DNA of 64,000 nt from Nymphaea colorata (GCF_008831285.2 NC_045138.2:27561934-27625933); one strand, 5' to 3'; shown: positions 37,501 to 52,911, counted from the stretch's first letter. Numbers and translations: made by a program. Notes: generated by a model from the sequence alone, not told the origin.

Positions 37501-39161
37501 TATGGTTATGTTTATGCTGTGGCACCCAAAACTCTTTCAACTTAAGGAAATTAGCTCTCATCTTGTCCTTTTTTTAGTGTAAAACTACATATATGATGTT
37601 CTTTTATGTTTGTAGTAACAAATTGTTAGCCGGCGACTAACAAGCGGCGTGAGGGAGAAAGAAGAAGAGATGAGAGAAAGAGAGAAAAGACAATCAACTT
37701 CCAATATGATTAATTAGGGCAAATCTCAATCTTAAGTACAAAGCAACTATGGGTCTGGACCGGACCGACACCTACTGAAAACAGAACTGTATTGGAGCAA
37801 TCTATCATAAAACTTAAAGAACACAACTAAGGAACACAAATACTGATGCTCGACCCCCATGTACTACGATCCATACATGGATCGTAACACAAATGAACCA
37901 GTAAAAATCAACGTCCCAAAATTTTTGGATTTTGCAAATCCTGGTTTCCTTTTATATCATGTGCCCTTGCTTTTGACTTTCTTTATGAACCTTCTCAGCC
38001 AATCTCTCTCTCTCTCTTTTAATGCATTTGCAACTCAGGTTTGTAAATTCTTGTGCTTCTATCTTTTGAGGTTATTGGTTGTTTGATGTTACATTTGCTA
38101 GTCTGTCTTAGGCAACCATTGTAATGTCTCTTTGTATGTGCCTTGTTTTGTAGCCTCAATGAGAAACTATATCGTTCATGTTGCCTTAATGGCTCCAAAA
38201 ATTTTTCCTGTCCACAGGTAATAACGGTTGAGCCTGGTTGCTACTTTATTGATGCCCTTCTTGTTCCAGCCCTGGAAGATTCAAATCTGTCAAAGTTCAT
38301 CAACCATGATGAAATATGCAGATTCAAGAAATTTGGTGGTGTCCGAATTGAAAGCGATGTGGTAAGGATGTCCTTTGGTTTTTAGTACTTAAGATTGAAA
38401 TACAGCATATAATGAGGTGGCCTGGATGTCAGCATCTAATGTTGCCTCAACAAAGTTTAACTGGAAAACAGAAAAATGTGTGTCATAACCAAGATGATGG
38501 TGGTTGAGGGTGTCCTTATCAAAGAAACTGTTAACTAGCAATTAAAATTTGTTATTTACTTTTGAGGGAAAAGACATGCGTGATTATGAAAGAACCGCCC
38601 TTAACGGATTGGGTCATTCAGGAAGGTGGTGGAAATCCAACTTTTCTTGGAAATTGTCAGAGATTTGAAGGTTTGCAGGCTCGGTTTTCTGTATTTTTAT
38701 CCATGTAACCCTGATCTTCATCTGCATAGCTTTGTGCTTGCAAGTGTTATATTGCTGGTCCTATGGCCCCTCGTGTGCATCCTAGAAAAGAGGGATAATA
38801 TCCATAATCTGGAAGAAAGTCCTTTTTTTCCTTCTTTTGATGTCTCAACTCTCCAAGAGCATGTGTAATGTATTTGAAGTTTGAACCCAAGCTTAAATCC
38901 ATAATTCTTATCTCCAAGTAATGTGCCGTGACATGCTTTGATGAATGCAAATTTGCTTGTACTTCTCGTTTGCCATCAGTCGATGTCATTGCTTGATCTA
39001 ATAGTTGCCGATATTTTATTGTTTGACAGCATGTGACTGCAAATGGATGCCAAAATCTCACTGACTGTCCACGGGAAGCCTGGGAAATTGAAGCTGTTAT
39101 GGCGGGGGCACCATGGCCTCTAGATAAGGGTTTGCTTGCTTCTAGCAACCATTCTGCATGA
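23034..39161 (+). CDS. PEPD: Xaa-Pro dipeptidase (prolidase), M24 metallopeptidase, 16 exons
   Basis: Cytosolic dimanganese peptidase that cleaves dipeptides ending in proline. Exons: 23034-23183, 23365-23414, 24566-24626, 26010-26105, 26450-26599, 27964-28095, 29617-29744, 30059-30101, 35634-35717, 35970-36011, 36243-36313, 36624-36677, 36778-36883, 37156-37224, 38218-38361, 39030-39161. All phases close, giving about 503 residues. The N-terminal creatinase-like domain covers roughly residues 18-185, and the pita-bread catalytic domain follows. All five metal ligands expected from human prolidase are present in context: both Asp in [15 protein letters not shown], His in [10 protein letters not shown], Glu in TVEPGCYF and Glu in GVRIESDV. 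The conserved run [18 protein letters not shown] is intact. The start is supported by MELHALNR-type family sequence soon after it. The 5.5-kb intron 8 hosts a retrotransposon. The C-terminus (after PWPLDK) could instead splice to an exon near 39366; I used read-through to the TGA. Confidence 0.95.
23196..23305. repeat. CT and CTGT microsatellite at start of prolidase intron 1
   Basis: A (CT)n, (CTGT)n and CT-rich compound tract begins about 12 nt after the exon 1 donor (gtcagt at 23184) and fills most of the 181-bp intron. Pyrimidine richness this long may influence acceptor choice. Confidence 0.92.
25251..25395. mobile_element. Short non-autonomous DNA transposon remnant (possible)
   Basis: A 145-bp block in prolidase intron 3 starts cagaggcagagctaa and ends with a related inverted end (ttggcttgtccctggctg). 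Its interior has the poly-G and poly-C blocks (ggggggac; gccccccctt) seen in widespread plant repeats. Flanks ttac and ttag are similar but do not prove a target duplication. Family assignment is not possible by eye. Confidence 0.4.
28702..29029. mobile_element. Possible MITE-like element with gcctaggc termini
   Basis: Ends begin with the palindrome gcctaggc on both sides and stay loosely complementary inward (a shared ctgggcct/agctgggtg region). The interior is AT-rich with no coding capacity. No clear target duplication is seen. It sits in prolidase intron 6. Confidence 0.3.
31964..31984. repeat. Poly-C tract in prolidase intron 8
   Basis: About 20 C residues with one interruption, in an otherwise AT-rich intron. 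Confidence 0.9.
33291..33592 (+). repeat. Left LTR of the copia-like element
   Basis: TG...CA-bounded sequence of about 302 bp with a TATA-like box. Its distal half (from about 33443) is repeated at 35040-35194. Confidence 0.75.
33593..33604 (+). other. Primer-binding site for initiator tRNA-Met
   Basis: The 12-mer tggtattagagc directly abuts the left LTR. It differs by one base from the usual plant copia site tggtatcagagc, which is complementary to the 3' end of initiator methionine tRNA. Confidence 0.85.
34493..34547. repeat. TA/TGTA microsatellite inside the retroelement
   Basis: Compound (TA)n, (TATG)n and TA tract, low complexity, between the gag remnants. Confidence 0.9.
34831..34875 (+). 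pseudogene. Gag zinc-knuckle remnant
   Basis: The frame reads [15 protein letters not shown]. Spacing matches the retroviral-type C-X2-C-X4-H-X4-C nucleocapsid knuckle, but the last Cys position is Phe (ttc in place of tgc or tgt). Flanking reading frames are broken, so no functional Gag is encoded. Confidence 0.6.
35040..35194 (+). repeat. Truncated right LTR of the copia-like element
   Basis: Collinear with 33443-33592 of the left LTR with many substitutions and small indels. The 5' half, including the TG end, is missing. Confidence 0.75.
36156..36177. repeat. (CT)n microsatellite in prolidase intron 10
   Basis: Eleven or so CT units, about 65 nt upstream of the exon 11 acceptor (36242). 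Confidence 0.9.
37624..37889. mobile_element. Solo LTR-like insertion with intact 5-bp target duplication
   Basis: A 266-bp block in prolidase intron 14 begins TGTTAG and ends GTAACA, with short TGTTA/TAACA inverted termini. It is flanked on both sides by the exact 5-mer CAAAT (37619-37623 and 37890-37894). TG...CA ends plus a 5-bp duplication are the signature of an LTR left after recombination between two LTRs. Orientation is uncertain. Composition (GC-richer, GA-rich near the left end) differs from the surrounding intron. Confidence 0.8.
37865..37886. repeat. 10-bp perfect inverted repeat near end of solo LTR
   Basis: Arms tacgatccat and atggatcgta are separated by two bases and lie just inside the terminal TAACA. 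A hairpin in the RNA or a protein site in the LTR is possible. Confidence 0.85.
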
Positions 39162-39650
39162 ATTCACCAGTTAAGAAGCTACTTGTTGAATGATTAAATA
39201 TTTAGTTTAATATTGTCTAAGGAAGTGATGTTTCTTCGGGCATGCGGTAGAAATGATTTAGTGTTTCTGGGTATACTGGCCAGCAAGATTCTTCCATTTC
39301 CCTTATCGCCTTTACTTTTATTTGCATGATTTAAAAGGTCCTAACAAGCAGCCTCTGTTTTACAGGCTTCAACGAAGGCTGCTGGTAGGCGAACTGTGTT
39401 GATGGGCCATGCATCTCGAAAGTTGCTATGATGTGTTGCTCGCCTTTGCAATTGTCCCTTCACGATTCCTCTAATTTTACTATTTGGTTGGGTAGAATAA
39501 GCTTGTTATAGAACAGTTCGGTAAATTTTGCATCGTTTTAGGTGAGGAACCGAGTGCTTACACTAGGTCTGCCTAGAGCCGCTCGTCTATCACTAACCAG
39601 TCAATAAAAGTATGCTCAAGAAAAAACTCTCTCTCTCTCTCTCTCTCTCG

Positions 39651-39691
<41 letters not shown>

Positions 39692-42250
39692 ATGCAAGAT
39701 TCAGACATAGTCATATTTAGGAGGATCAGATGAGTGCTGATTCTCCATTGATTCATTTATCAAGGTCGACGGAAACCAAACACCATCTATGCTCTATCTT
39801 TTCACTGAGCAAAGTTGTTTCTATTGAAGTTGAAGAACTGAGTGTGGTGCCCGTCTCTACGCTTTTTTGTTGGTGGTGGCCTATTAGTCTTATTAACTAA
39901 TCAAACTTGGATTAAAGGATGAGGCTGCAAATTAGTTGCAGGATTTTGTGGCAATCTCTTCCATTTTTTAATGTGTTTTCTTCAAAATTTTACCCATACG
40001 AATGGAGATTGTAAAAAATGCATTTTTAGACAGTATGATTTGAATACGTGGATAAGATCTGATAAACTATCAAACTTTAGAATTTTACATACTCGGATAT
40101 TTCGTCCTCATAGAATCCTATTCTTACGTGCAAACAAAATAAAAGGAACGGGTTTTAGGTTGGGAACTACGGGATCACATCAACATAGCTGGATTGCGAA
40201 AAAGTGAATTTCTAGGTTGTGGACCCTAGATGTCCCGCCAATGTCGTTAGAATTTTGAAACAAGAACACTTGCAAAAGATTTTGTTTTTTGCTTTCATTT
40301 CTAGTACAATCATAGTGTAACATGTTTGTTTGGAGGGTTGTAGTGTAGCTAGTTAAACTGGTGGACCAGTTAAAGCTCAGTCATCAGTTCAATTTTTATG
40401 TACTACTCATCTATATTGTAAATGGTGGATACATGGTATTTTAGTTGATGGGTGTATCACTTCTCACCCAGGTATGGAGAAAGAGAGAGGGGTTTTGATC
40501 TCTTGGAATATACTGCATCATGTTCTCCAATTTTATCATCTGTTTTTCATGGTTGCGCACTCTATACCGGTTACATCACTACTCTCATACTCTTGAAAGA
40601 AATAAGGAAACTTCAGTTATGAAGTAAAGAAAAAAAATGACCCATCATTTGATCATTAGCTGTTAGTAGATACGTCTATCTGCTTTTCTTCTTTAGATGA
40701 TCAACCTAACCGCTACGCTTATTCAGTTCACTGAACTCTTGGAGCTCCCTGTCCACTCCGTGACAAAAAAAAAAAAAAAAAAGAAGTCAGTTTCTGTTGT
40801 TTCGAACATGAGTCGCCCACACTTGAAATGTGATGCTTAGCCACACTACCGGCAATCTAAAACCCTGTGGCTGGTACTTCTGCTTTGAGACATATAACTA
40901 CTTGAACTTGTGCAGAAGGTGGTAAACATGCGGTTATAATAATGTGGAATATTTAATCCCCCCCATAAGTTTGACAGCCACCGGGACACAAACTCAAGGA
41001 AAAAAAAGTATCTCTTCTTGAAGTGCAACTATGTTTACATAAAACGGAGAACATATAATTTAGCGATTGAACGTAATGTCGAAAATTTTAATTGCAGCTC
41101 ATTTTTTGTATTTCTCACGTTAATGTAAGGTTACTTCAAGCTCTTGTTTGATAAGTTTCATAAGAACTGAGGTCTTTTAAAAAAATTACAGAAGGGGGAT
41201 TTTTTGAATTATAGAAAAACCAAAATGAGAATTTTCCAGAGAAAAACCACCCACTTTTTCAAACATTTCAAGCTTCTAGCAGTTACCATGAACTGTTTTG
41301 TTCACCAAAAAGGTAAGTAGCTATGATATATCTTCATCTGCAAAAATTCTCCACGTGAAAACACAAAGACAAAGGGCTGATATTTGAATAAAAAAAAGAA
41401 TTGATCTAGAGGATCCCAAATAAAATGGCTTACTCCAAAAAACCTTTATTCCTTGGAAAATCTATCTCGTGTTTGGTACTACACGGTTCCAATCAGCAAG
41501 AATCATTCTCTTAAGTTTATTGGGTAGACCGACAAGAAAGAGAAGAAAACCATTGCACACTGTAATGCCAAGAAAACATTTCAAATAAACTTGTCAAAAG
41601 TTTGTATGGAAAAAAAAAGAGAGATTTCTTCGTTAAAAAGAATTATTGCTGAAGCGTATGATCACGGTGAACTTAAGATTTTCGCACAAGTATGTTATGG
41701 GTTCTTATATTTTCTCCTCAAAAAGAGCGCATTCAGCTGCTTCGCCCTAGGAAAATGTCTATGAACCTTTTATCATTAGTGATTAAGCAATAAAAGCTTA
41801 CATATAGCGGCATGAACACGGCCTTGGGAGTATACTTCCTAGAGAGAGTTTTATTTAGCACTTATATTTTGGGTATAGCTTCAAATTTTTCAAAATACAG
41901 GAACACTTTACACAAATAAACTGGTTTCGTATTGAATACTTTGGCTGGAGCTAAGAGGGTGGTGCTAGAGATTGATCTTCATTTCATAGTCGTTAGCAAA
42001 ACTGAGGCAGACATAAGAAAAGCAGACACACAAAGAAACATATTTATGGCTGGGTCCAAGACGCTATTTTCAAAACATAAATTCACCTATTTTAACGTTT
42101 AGGCGGAACTCAGAATAGCGCCGTATCTTTCGCTGGTGGGACGTTTAGGCCTTGGATTTCTTTGCTTGTCACCAAATCCCTGCGGCTTCAGATTTCATTT
42201 ATAACTTCAAAGTTCAAATCAATCACCGCGGGGCGGTAATTTGTTTCTTC
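39162..42250. other. Prolidase 3' region and intergenic DNA before PRMT1
   Basis: The likely prolidase 3' UTR occupies the first few hundred bases. A long CT tract lies at 39627-39690. An open frame around 39971-40207 is unrecognised. The rest is AT-rich with no supported gene. Confidence 0.5.
39627..39690. repeat. (CT)n microsatellite
   Basis: A 60-bp CT tract with a few interruptions, downstream of the prolidase gene. Confidence 0.95.
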
Positions 42251-42272
42251 TCGTTGGTGCCCTAAAAGGGGC

Positions 42273-42440
42273 GAGGCGGCTCTTATTCTTTCAAGAGCGC
42301 GTAAACTCGGGGCCTGTCCTTGAACCACTGCCCCTTCGGCTCTCTGCAAACGGAGAAAAAGTTTGCCGAATATCTTTCTGCCATCTCTTTATAGCAAGAC
42401 CAGTCGATAGGAATCCCTAATATTGGCTGCCAAACGATTT
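42273..42440 (-). pseudogene. Protein-coding-like fragment, antisense, unrecognised
   Basis: Read on the minus strand, this block encodes a protein-like stretch including PILGIPIDWSCYKEMAERY and, after it, REPKGQWFKDRPRVYALLKE, ending at a TAA around 42274. Upstream, stops interrupt the frame while plausible peptide sequence continues in other frames (for example LWRLFTSGLLP). This pattern suggests a frameshifted relic of a gene or transposon ORF. I cannot name the family. It lies 0.4 kb upstream of the PRMT1 start. Confidence 0.35.
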
Positions 42441-42823
42441 ATCCTTCTTAGGGAAGTAACCCACTTGTGAAAAGCCTCCACAAATTTCTCCTGCTAGCGG
42501 AAGCAAGCTCTGGTGTAGTGGTGCAACACCCATCTTCAGTACCCGCCAGAAATCGTCTTCTTACTGGAACAAAAGTACCTTCTGGCCTTCACTCCTATTT
42601 GCTTCATGGAACGATACCCATCTCCAATATCCACCTGAAGGCTCTTTTTTTTATCCGAAGAGCTTTCCTCTATTTTCTTTTTGCTTTAGGCAAGACCCCA
42701 TTTCTCAGAACCCGTCTTAAATGGTTATTCTGTTAGGAGGATACCAGTCTGTGTGATTCTGTCTTCGCTCTAGCTTAGACATTCGGAACAAGTTACTGAG
42801 TCTCTTTTGTGATAGTATATAGA
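42441..42823 (+). promoter_or_regulatory. Probable promoter and 5' leader of PRMT1 gene
   Basis: The non-coding stretch before the start codon at 42824. A pyrimidine-rich segment followed by ag (about 42655-42690) could be a 5'-leader intron acceptor. No unmistakable TATA box. Confidence 0.35.
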
Positions 42824-46499
<3,676 letters not shown>

Positions 46500-47960
46500 G
46501 AATGAGATGATAGTGGATATCATATTTTGATGCATTTGAAGCTTTCTCCAATATTCGTTAGTGTTTATTATGAATTGGACAAGATCCTTTGCTTTATGCA
46601 TTGGCAGATGATACTCTTCAATTCATTGCAATTTTATTCGGTGGTAAAGAAATTTTGAATCATTGATGCTGAATCTTAATCCCCTTATGCATGGACAAAG
46701 AGGGTTTGCCATTAAAGGACTTCTCGATTGATGCCCGAAAGCCAAAGGTTTTGCTTATGCAACATTATTTCGAACAACGTTTAGGCAACATTTTCTTCCT
46801 TTTTTCGGAGGAAAATTGGCTTTTGCCTCATTTTTAAGACCAAAAAAAAAAAAGTTGAGTGCTTGGCATAAGTTTTGCATTGTCAAGTTCAGTCCTTTGC
46901 TAAGTATCAACAGGCAGAAAGCAAAAGCTTTACCAAAAAGTTTTTGCTTTTAATCAAATAGCACCTAGTGGTAACCCCTTGTCTTATCCATTAGGTGGGA
47001 AGCTTAGCTTCAACGGTGATGGCATTACAGCCTATCCTGGCGTCGATGCTCAAGATGCCCAAGAAAGTTCGGACATTCTTGTCTGCCTTCTACCCAGGCG
47101 ATGGGGTTCATGGGCACCCAATGATCTAGACTTAACAATCCTGCATATGGTCATTCAAATGAATAATTCATCCTTTGGTTTTTTAAAAACCTTTATTAAC
47201 TTTTTCTCCATCTATTACTCTTGACCTTTATAACCGAAGGTTGCAAGTCCAATCCAATGTGAATAATAGTATTGGGCCATACCCTGAATTTTTTAATTTA
47301 TAAAAAATAGAAGCTAATTTTAACTAATTAAAATATCAACAAATTAGTGGTGCATATGCAACAGTATTAATAAAAGCAATCCAACTACTAGATAGATAGA
47401 CCAGTTTAAGTATACTTAGTCTAATCTTTATCAATAAGCTTTTCAAATTCTTGCATTCCGGGGTCCATGATCCTTGGCTTCTTCTCTGCAGTAAGTGGCT
47501 CTTAAGGGCAGAAACCACCTCAAGCCATACCCAAGGAAGATCCCTAATGCTTTGGCACAGATAGATACAATGTGTGAGAAAAGTGTAGAGGATTTTTATA
47601 TTTGCCCATTTATCTAAAAGTAGTGGAAGTCCTGCATTTGTGAGTACAATGCAAGGGACACCCGTACATGATTATCTGGGTTGCACTAATTAATAGGCGA
47701 CATGGAGAGAGAGAGAGAGAGAAAACTGTCAAAAATAAGGACAAAGGTTAAGGGCAACGCATGGCAACACAATATGATTCCAAGGGAACAGCTCATCTAA
47801 AATATCTCATCTTCAAAGCAAAAGCCTGTTAACAAAATTTTTTGCATCTCCGATTTACAACCCAAAAATAATTTAATTTCTGAAGGTGCGATATGGGGAT
47901 CAGAACCTTTCGTGATTTCAAAGTATTCAAGCTTGATGGGAATGCAGAGTTGCAGCAAGT
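46500..47960. other. Convergent intergenic region (3' ends of PRMT1 and saposin-like gene)
   Basis: It contains the PRMT1 3' UTR, a GA microsatellite at 47705-47722 and AT-rich DNA. An open frame at 46979-47224 has no recognisable features. Confidence 0.5.
47705..47722. repeat. (GA)n microsatellite
   Basis: Short GA dinucleotide run between the convergent genes. Confidence 0.85.
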
Positions 47961-50900
47961 TTAAAGCTCAGCTTTGCTAGATTTTGAAGACCTTGAACCT
48001 GTTTTCTTCCCCCTCCACCATTTTTGGATCTTCAGTGATGCTTTTCTTAAGTGCTTTGAAACTCCCGTCTTTACGTCATTGATTCCCATAGCAAGCTTTT
48101 GCTTCCAGTCAGCCTTCTTAGGTTCTTTATTTTTCCAGGCATTCCGCTGCAAAAATCCAGTCACAAACATTGGGCGTTGATATTTATTCTCAACATAGAT
48201 AGGTTATAAATGCATGCCAGAAGATTATGCAACTTAAAAAGAAAATGTATGTTTAGATGGCAATAACATGGTCTTCACAAATCCTACTAGGCATGCAAAA
48301 ACAGATCTGAAGACGATGACAAGGGTAGAAGTAGTAAGAAAATTGGCATGGGACTAGGCATTCAGTGAAAGTAGAATCCACATATGAAGTTTTTGCACGG
48401 TAAAATCAGGTTAAATAGATCTTTTCAGTCAACTGCAATCATAGAGTGAATAATGGTCACTATTTCATATCAAAATTTCCTGCCCTTGGACAATATTCTA
48501 GAAAAGGGTATAATTGTAAAATCTGCACTCCATCCTTCTGATTCATGCACAGAGAAGGAAGATGAGAGAGCTGTAAAAGATAAAGAGGTGATGAATAGGT
48601 GGAGTATTAGACTAAAAGTTTACCAAGTTTGAGGTAAGCTCATCATCTTCCTCATCTTCATCATCTCCAAAGTTTTGCATATTCAACAAATCTTCTTTGG
48701 AGTACATTTTCATGCTTGGTGCTCCTGGCATACCCTGGTAGAAGGAATTGCATTTGAAGCCAATGCAATATGATAAATGGAGTATATTTCAGGTGATACT
48801 TACTTCCATAGACCTTAAAATCTTTTCCATTTCAGCTTCTTTAGATGATTTAGGAACAAAAGGCTCACCTGGGACCCTATCCTGAAGAAAACAGAATGAA
48901 TTAAGTAATTGGTGCTAGAACTGTAGAAATGAATTAAAATTACAGATTAAATAAACAATAAGCTGTCGTTTCTTTAAGATTTTTAGAATACTAAATTGAT
49001 CGATGTCCACCATGTCCATAATCTTCTAGCGTGGGAAAGTGGTTGACAAATCAAAAACTTTAAATGAATATCGTATATGATATGAAACATCTTTCATCCA
49101 TCATAATGAAAAATTGAATATAAACTTTGTTTAGATACTTTCACTGTTCCTGCTATATCTTTGTTCCCCAATCACTTTTGCACCCATAGTCAGGTAAAAC
49201 AGATCCAGCAATTTTATATGCAGGTCATCCCACTGTTTCTAGAAAAGATATTTGATAGGAAACAAACCTAACAAAATATCCAACTCAAAGCATCTAGAAA
49301 TTAAAGGACCAACTTCACAGACATGCAATCATACTTGTTAATAATAAGTCAAATTATTTATCATAAAAAGTCTATTCAAAGATCAATTCCAAGGGAAGGA
49401 CCTCATTTTCCAACTTCGAGGGTTCAGCATTTTAACAAGACAGAACAAGCATTTAATTTGCAATTTGCATTCTCAAACACAGTATTTACCACTGGGACAG
49501 GAGGAGGCTTGGAAGAGCACGCTTTACTGAGATCTTTACAGATATAATTTATCAATTGATTCAACTGGGGTTTGCTTTTAAACACAAATTCAGCAACATC
49601 AGTATCATGATACCCCATGACCTGCAAAAAGTTCAACAAGGAAAAACCTTCAATTTTCACTGACTCCAAAATTTACATGGCAAGATGAAGAAAAAATCAG
49701 ATAAAGGTCTTTCATATCTGTGGCTATCAATAGACAAGTTGGGCACAGCTTTTCTATGAAGCTATAAGTATGAACTATGTTGGTTCCATACACATGAACA
49801 TGCTACCAAAGATACTTTATCATCTTTTTCTTAGTCCATGATATGCAATTATGAGCTCTACGTGGATTAGATCTGGACAGCACTCGATCTAACCATTTGA
49901 AACCTACTAGATAACAGGATCATGTGTTGCTACAAAATGCACAAAAACTGTAAGTGAACTGTAGTTCTATATGAAGAATGAGGTTAGCTTAGAAGAACAT
50001 GGACTTCTCCGTTCTAACAACCTAGGAAACAGGATACAGGAATCACAGTTCAAAATGCATTCAATAAGCAATTAAGCATTGAATGAAGCAGAAGCACCAA
50101 AAAAAGGAGGGTAAGGATATTTCCACACAAAGCTAAGGTCCTAAATGATATTATTCTTGCAACACTTTTCATGATAGCATGACCGGTAACATGTCCCACA
50201 CTAATAAATTTCAACATACCAAGTACACAAGAAAATTGGCACTCCTGGACAATCGAATCTAGCCCTAAGTTCATGCAGGAATATATAGGTTATAAAATGG
50301 AACTAAGATTTCCAATCATTTCTGATAAAGCCATGCTCCTACCTGTTGGCAACCCATATGGCACTTGCTGCATATAGGACCTCAGGTCAGCAAGTGAACC
50401 TAATATTTGGTGCCACAGGTTTGACTTTATAAAAACATAACCATGCGATAGAAGTTACTCCAAGGTTTTTTTTTTTCCCTCTCAGTAAGCATTAAAAAAC
50501 AAGGCTAATGAGGCAATACGGTTAAGCGTAAGAAGAAAGGCTAAACATCTATTTGACTGAGCATTAACAATCAAGGCTAATAATAAGGCCACTTGATTGA
50601 ATCAACTTCGGAACCAGCAGATTGAAAAAGGCAAAGTCCAAATCTATAAAAACCTACCTCCTGGCAAGCTCGCTCGATAGTTTTACATTCTGAGTTACAT
50701 TGCCCTTCAGATTCTTGTTCAACAAGCTGCAAAGCAAGAAAGGCATCATGAAATGTTTGTTGCAACTACATGTACCAAAGTTACATGAGTTTTACAATTG
50801 ATACTCAGATAGAGAAGCAAAAGCAGGCCAAAGACAAATTAGATCAGATGAATAACGGACAGCATTTGTACACCAAAGGTAATGTGCTAATAAACCCAGT

Positions 50901-52653
50901 TACCCTGAAACTCTTCTAGTTTCAATAAGAAAAGAAGGGAAGTATACAACCAGGAAAATTTGGATATTACAATTTATAACCCACGAATCAAGTCATAAGC
51001 TGAAGTACTTTTGGCCATTAACATGAGCATCAATAAGAAAACCAAAAGATAAATTTATACCTGAGGAAGAAATAAAATGATAAGAACAACAGATGAAAGA
51101 AGAATAAAAAATTTAACCAAGTGGTTTACATATTTTTCCTCTTTGGCTCTGTCCACAAATAACAAAAATGTGATCAAACAATCACTATACACACATGCAC
51201 CCACATAGTTAACATTACACCTGACAAAGTACCCCAAAAGAAAAAGATTGCATATAACCACTTCACCTGAAATAGTGAAACTACATGTCAGCTGACATGG
51301 TTACTAACAATTATATTAGAGAGAGTATGTACGTCCCACCCAGGCTCAAGCCTCTGATATATAGCGCACATGAAGCAAAAATTCTACTGATCTCTATTTA
51401 TGCTCTCTAAATAGAATATGCCCTAGATACCTACTACTAATCTAACCAATAAATTATGCTCATTTTCCCTTTTAAGTCTGTCAAATTCTAAACTCTGGTT
51501 TGCAGATATAAGCATCTGCTCTTATTACAAGATCTAGAAAGGTCCAAGCCACATTCGTGGTTGGCAATGTCCATTTCGCGGAGCACTAGCCAAATTTAGA
51601 TACATGACTTGAAGTAATTGAAATGCAGTTCAAGATATTTCTTAGAACCTAAAGAGACGTAGATTGCTTCAAAGCAGATAAAACCCCAAAACAAACAATG
51701 TGGCGTCTCATTAAAGGTTGTGCAAAACATTGAATGTGTGTGAGTAGCCTAATAATTCCATACTTTTTTTTTTAATTGGCAATTTGGCTACAGCACTGGA
51801 CAGGTTCCAACCTGCGAAAAAATTTACTTCACCTATGCACCCTTACTTCAACTGATAGACATCTTATAAATTGGAACGATACTTCAACTGATAAATTGAA
51901 ACAAAAGAAAGTGAAGCAAATCTAGTTCTACTTTATCTACTCGAAGTTCATGGTTTCCCACGAACAATATAAACTTGCAAAGTATCATGCTGCTCGAAAA
52001 GCATTAGGCTTATTCTCATCGACATGCAATAAAAATGTTGTGGATTCACTTAAGCACAAACGAGCTCAAGCAGGAAGACGTGGTAGAAATCATCAAGTCC
52101 CTTCATTTCAAGTCGGAATTAAATTTTCATAAATCGATGGAAGATCCAGACGTTGTGAACTCAAACAATTTCGCAGCACGAACTATTAAATATGCTTAAT
52201 TTGAAGAAAAGAAGCCAAAGTGAAGTACCTCCAAGGCGTCTCCCTTCTCGACGATGTCGATCCGAAGCATCCAATCTCCCCCATGCTTCTTCAAGTCGCA
52301 TATATTCTCGGCGATTTCTATAATCTGATACTCCGATATCTGAATCCAGAAAATAGTAAGTACGGAGTAGAAAGCTCATCTATCGATCCATAGAGTGAAG
52401 ATCCCAGCAAGAGCCTAAAGAACAGGAGGACATCGCGATCAATTCGGGACAAGTTCACCTTTTTCGGAGAGATCTCGGACGATTTACGCTCGACCTGCGA
52501 GAAAAGTTGCCTGGCTACGGTTTCGCAGACCTGGCATCGGATGAAGGGAATGTCCTCCTTTCTGGCGACGGCGATCTGCTCCTTCTTCGATGCCGAGGGA
52601 GAGACGAAAAGGGACGAGAGAACCAGAGTGAGGAGCACGAAAACCCCGGACAT
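47961..52653 (-). CDS. Saposin-like ER/secretory protein, MIR-interacting (Canopy/MSAP) type, 7 exons
   Basis: Exons in transcript order: 52653-52459, 52339-52229, 50726-50658, 49621-49490, 48881-48804, 48734-48624, 48146-47961. All phases are zero, giving 293 residues. A hydrophobic signal peptide (about residues 1-22, FVLLTLVLSSLFVSPSAS) is followed by a saposin-B-like domain. Its cysteines are IRCQVCETV near 40-43, ICDLKK near 79, CNSECKTIERAC near 112-123, and INYICKDLSKAC near 156-162. An acidic stretch (DDEDEEDDE) and a basic, Trp-rich tail (KIQKWWRGKK) ending KAEL follow. The family (TLR4-regulator/MIR-interacting MSAP, Canopy) is ER-resident and linked to receptor folding or trafficking. 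The role in plants is not established here. KAEL weakly resembles a KDEL-type retention signal. The large intron 2 is 1.5 kb. Confidence 0.9.
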
Positions 52654-52911
52654 CGTCACACTCTGTGACACTCTCGGTGCAAAGTGTAAAAACCCTAGAA
52701 GTAGTCGTCTTTCTTCTCTCCTGCTACGGGTTCCTAGAGCGAGCTTTTGGGGCGCCCTCGGCAATTTCCGTCGTTGTTGCCGTGCATGCGGGTCTATCAG
52801 TCTCGGCCAACTCCCAATTCAACGCCGACCTTGACCAAGTGTAGACTGTAAACTCTTTCAAGCAGTTATATGGCTTTCGAAAGTTTTAAAGGATAATATA
52901 AGGTTTGGAAT
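52654..52911 (-). promoter_or_regulatory. Probable 5' leader and proximal promoter of saposin-like gene
   Basis: GC-richer sequence directly upstream (higher coordinates) of the minus-strand start codon at 52653. It is bounded on the far side by a GC-rich repeat insertion. No clear TATA box. Confidence 0.4.

Noticed and set aside
38747-39148. 133-codon minus-strand open frame
   Set aside because: It is antisense to prolidase exon 16 and its intron. The plus strand has clear family sequence and splice sites.
39971-40207. 78-codon ORF with odd composition (possible organellar insert)
   Set aside because: I could not match it to a chloroplast or mitochondrial gene and see no supporting boundaries.
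42809-42823. In-frame upstream extension of PRMT1
   Set aside because: It begins with GTG rather than ATG. The ATG at 42824 gives the expected N-terminus.
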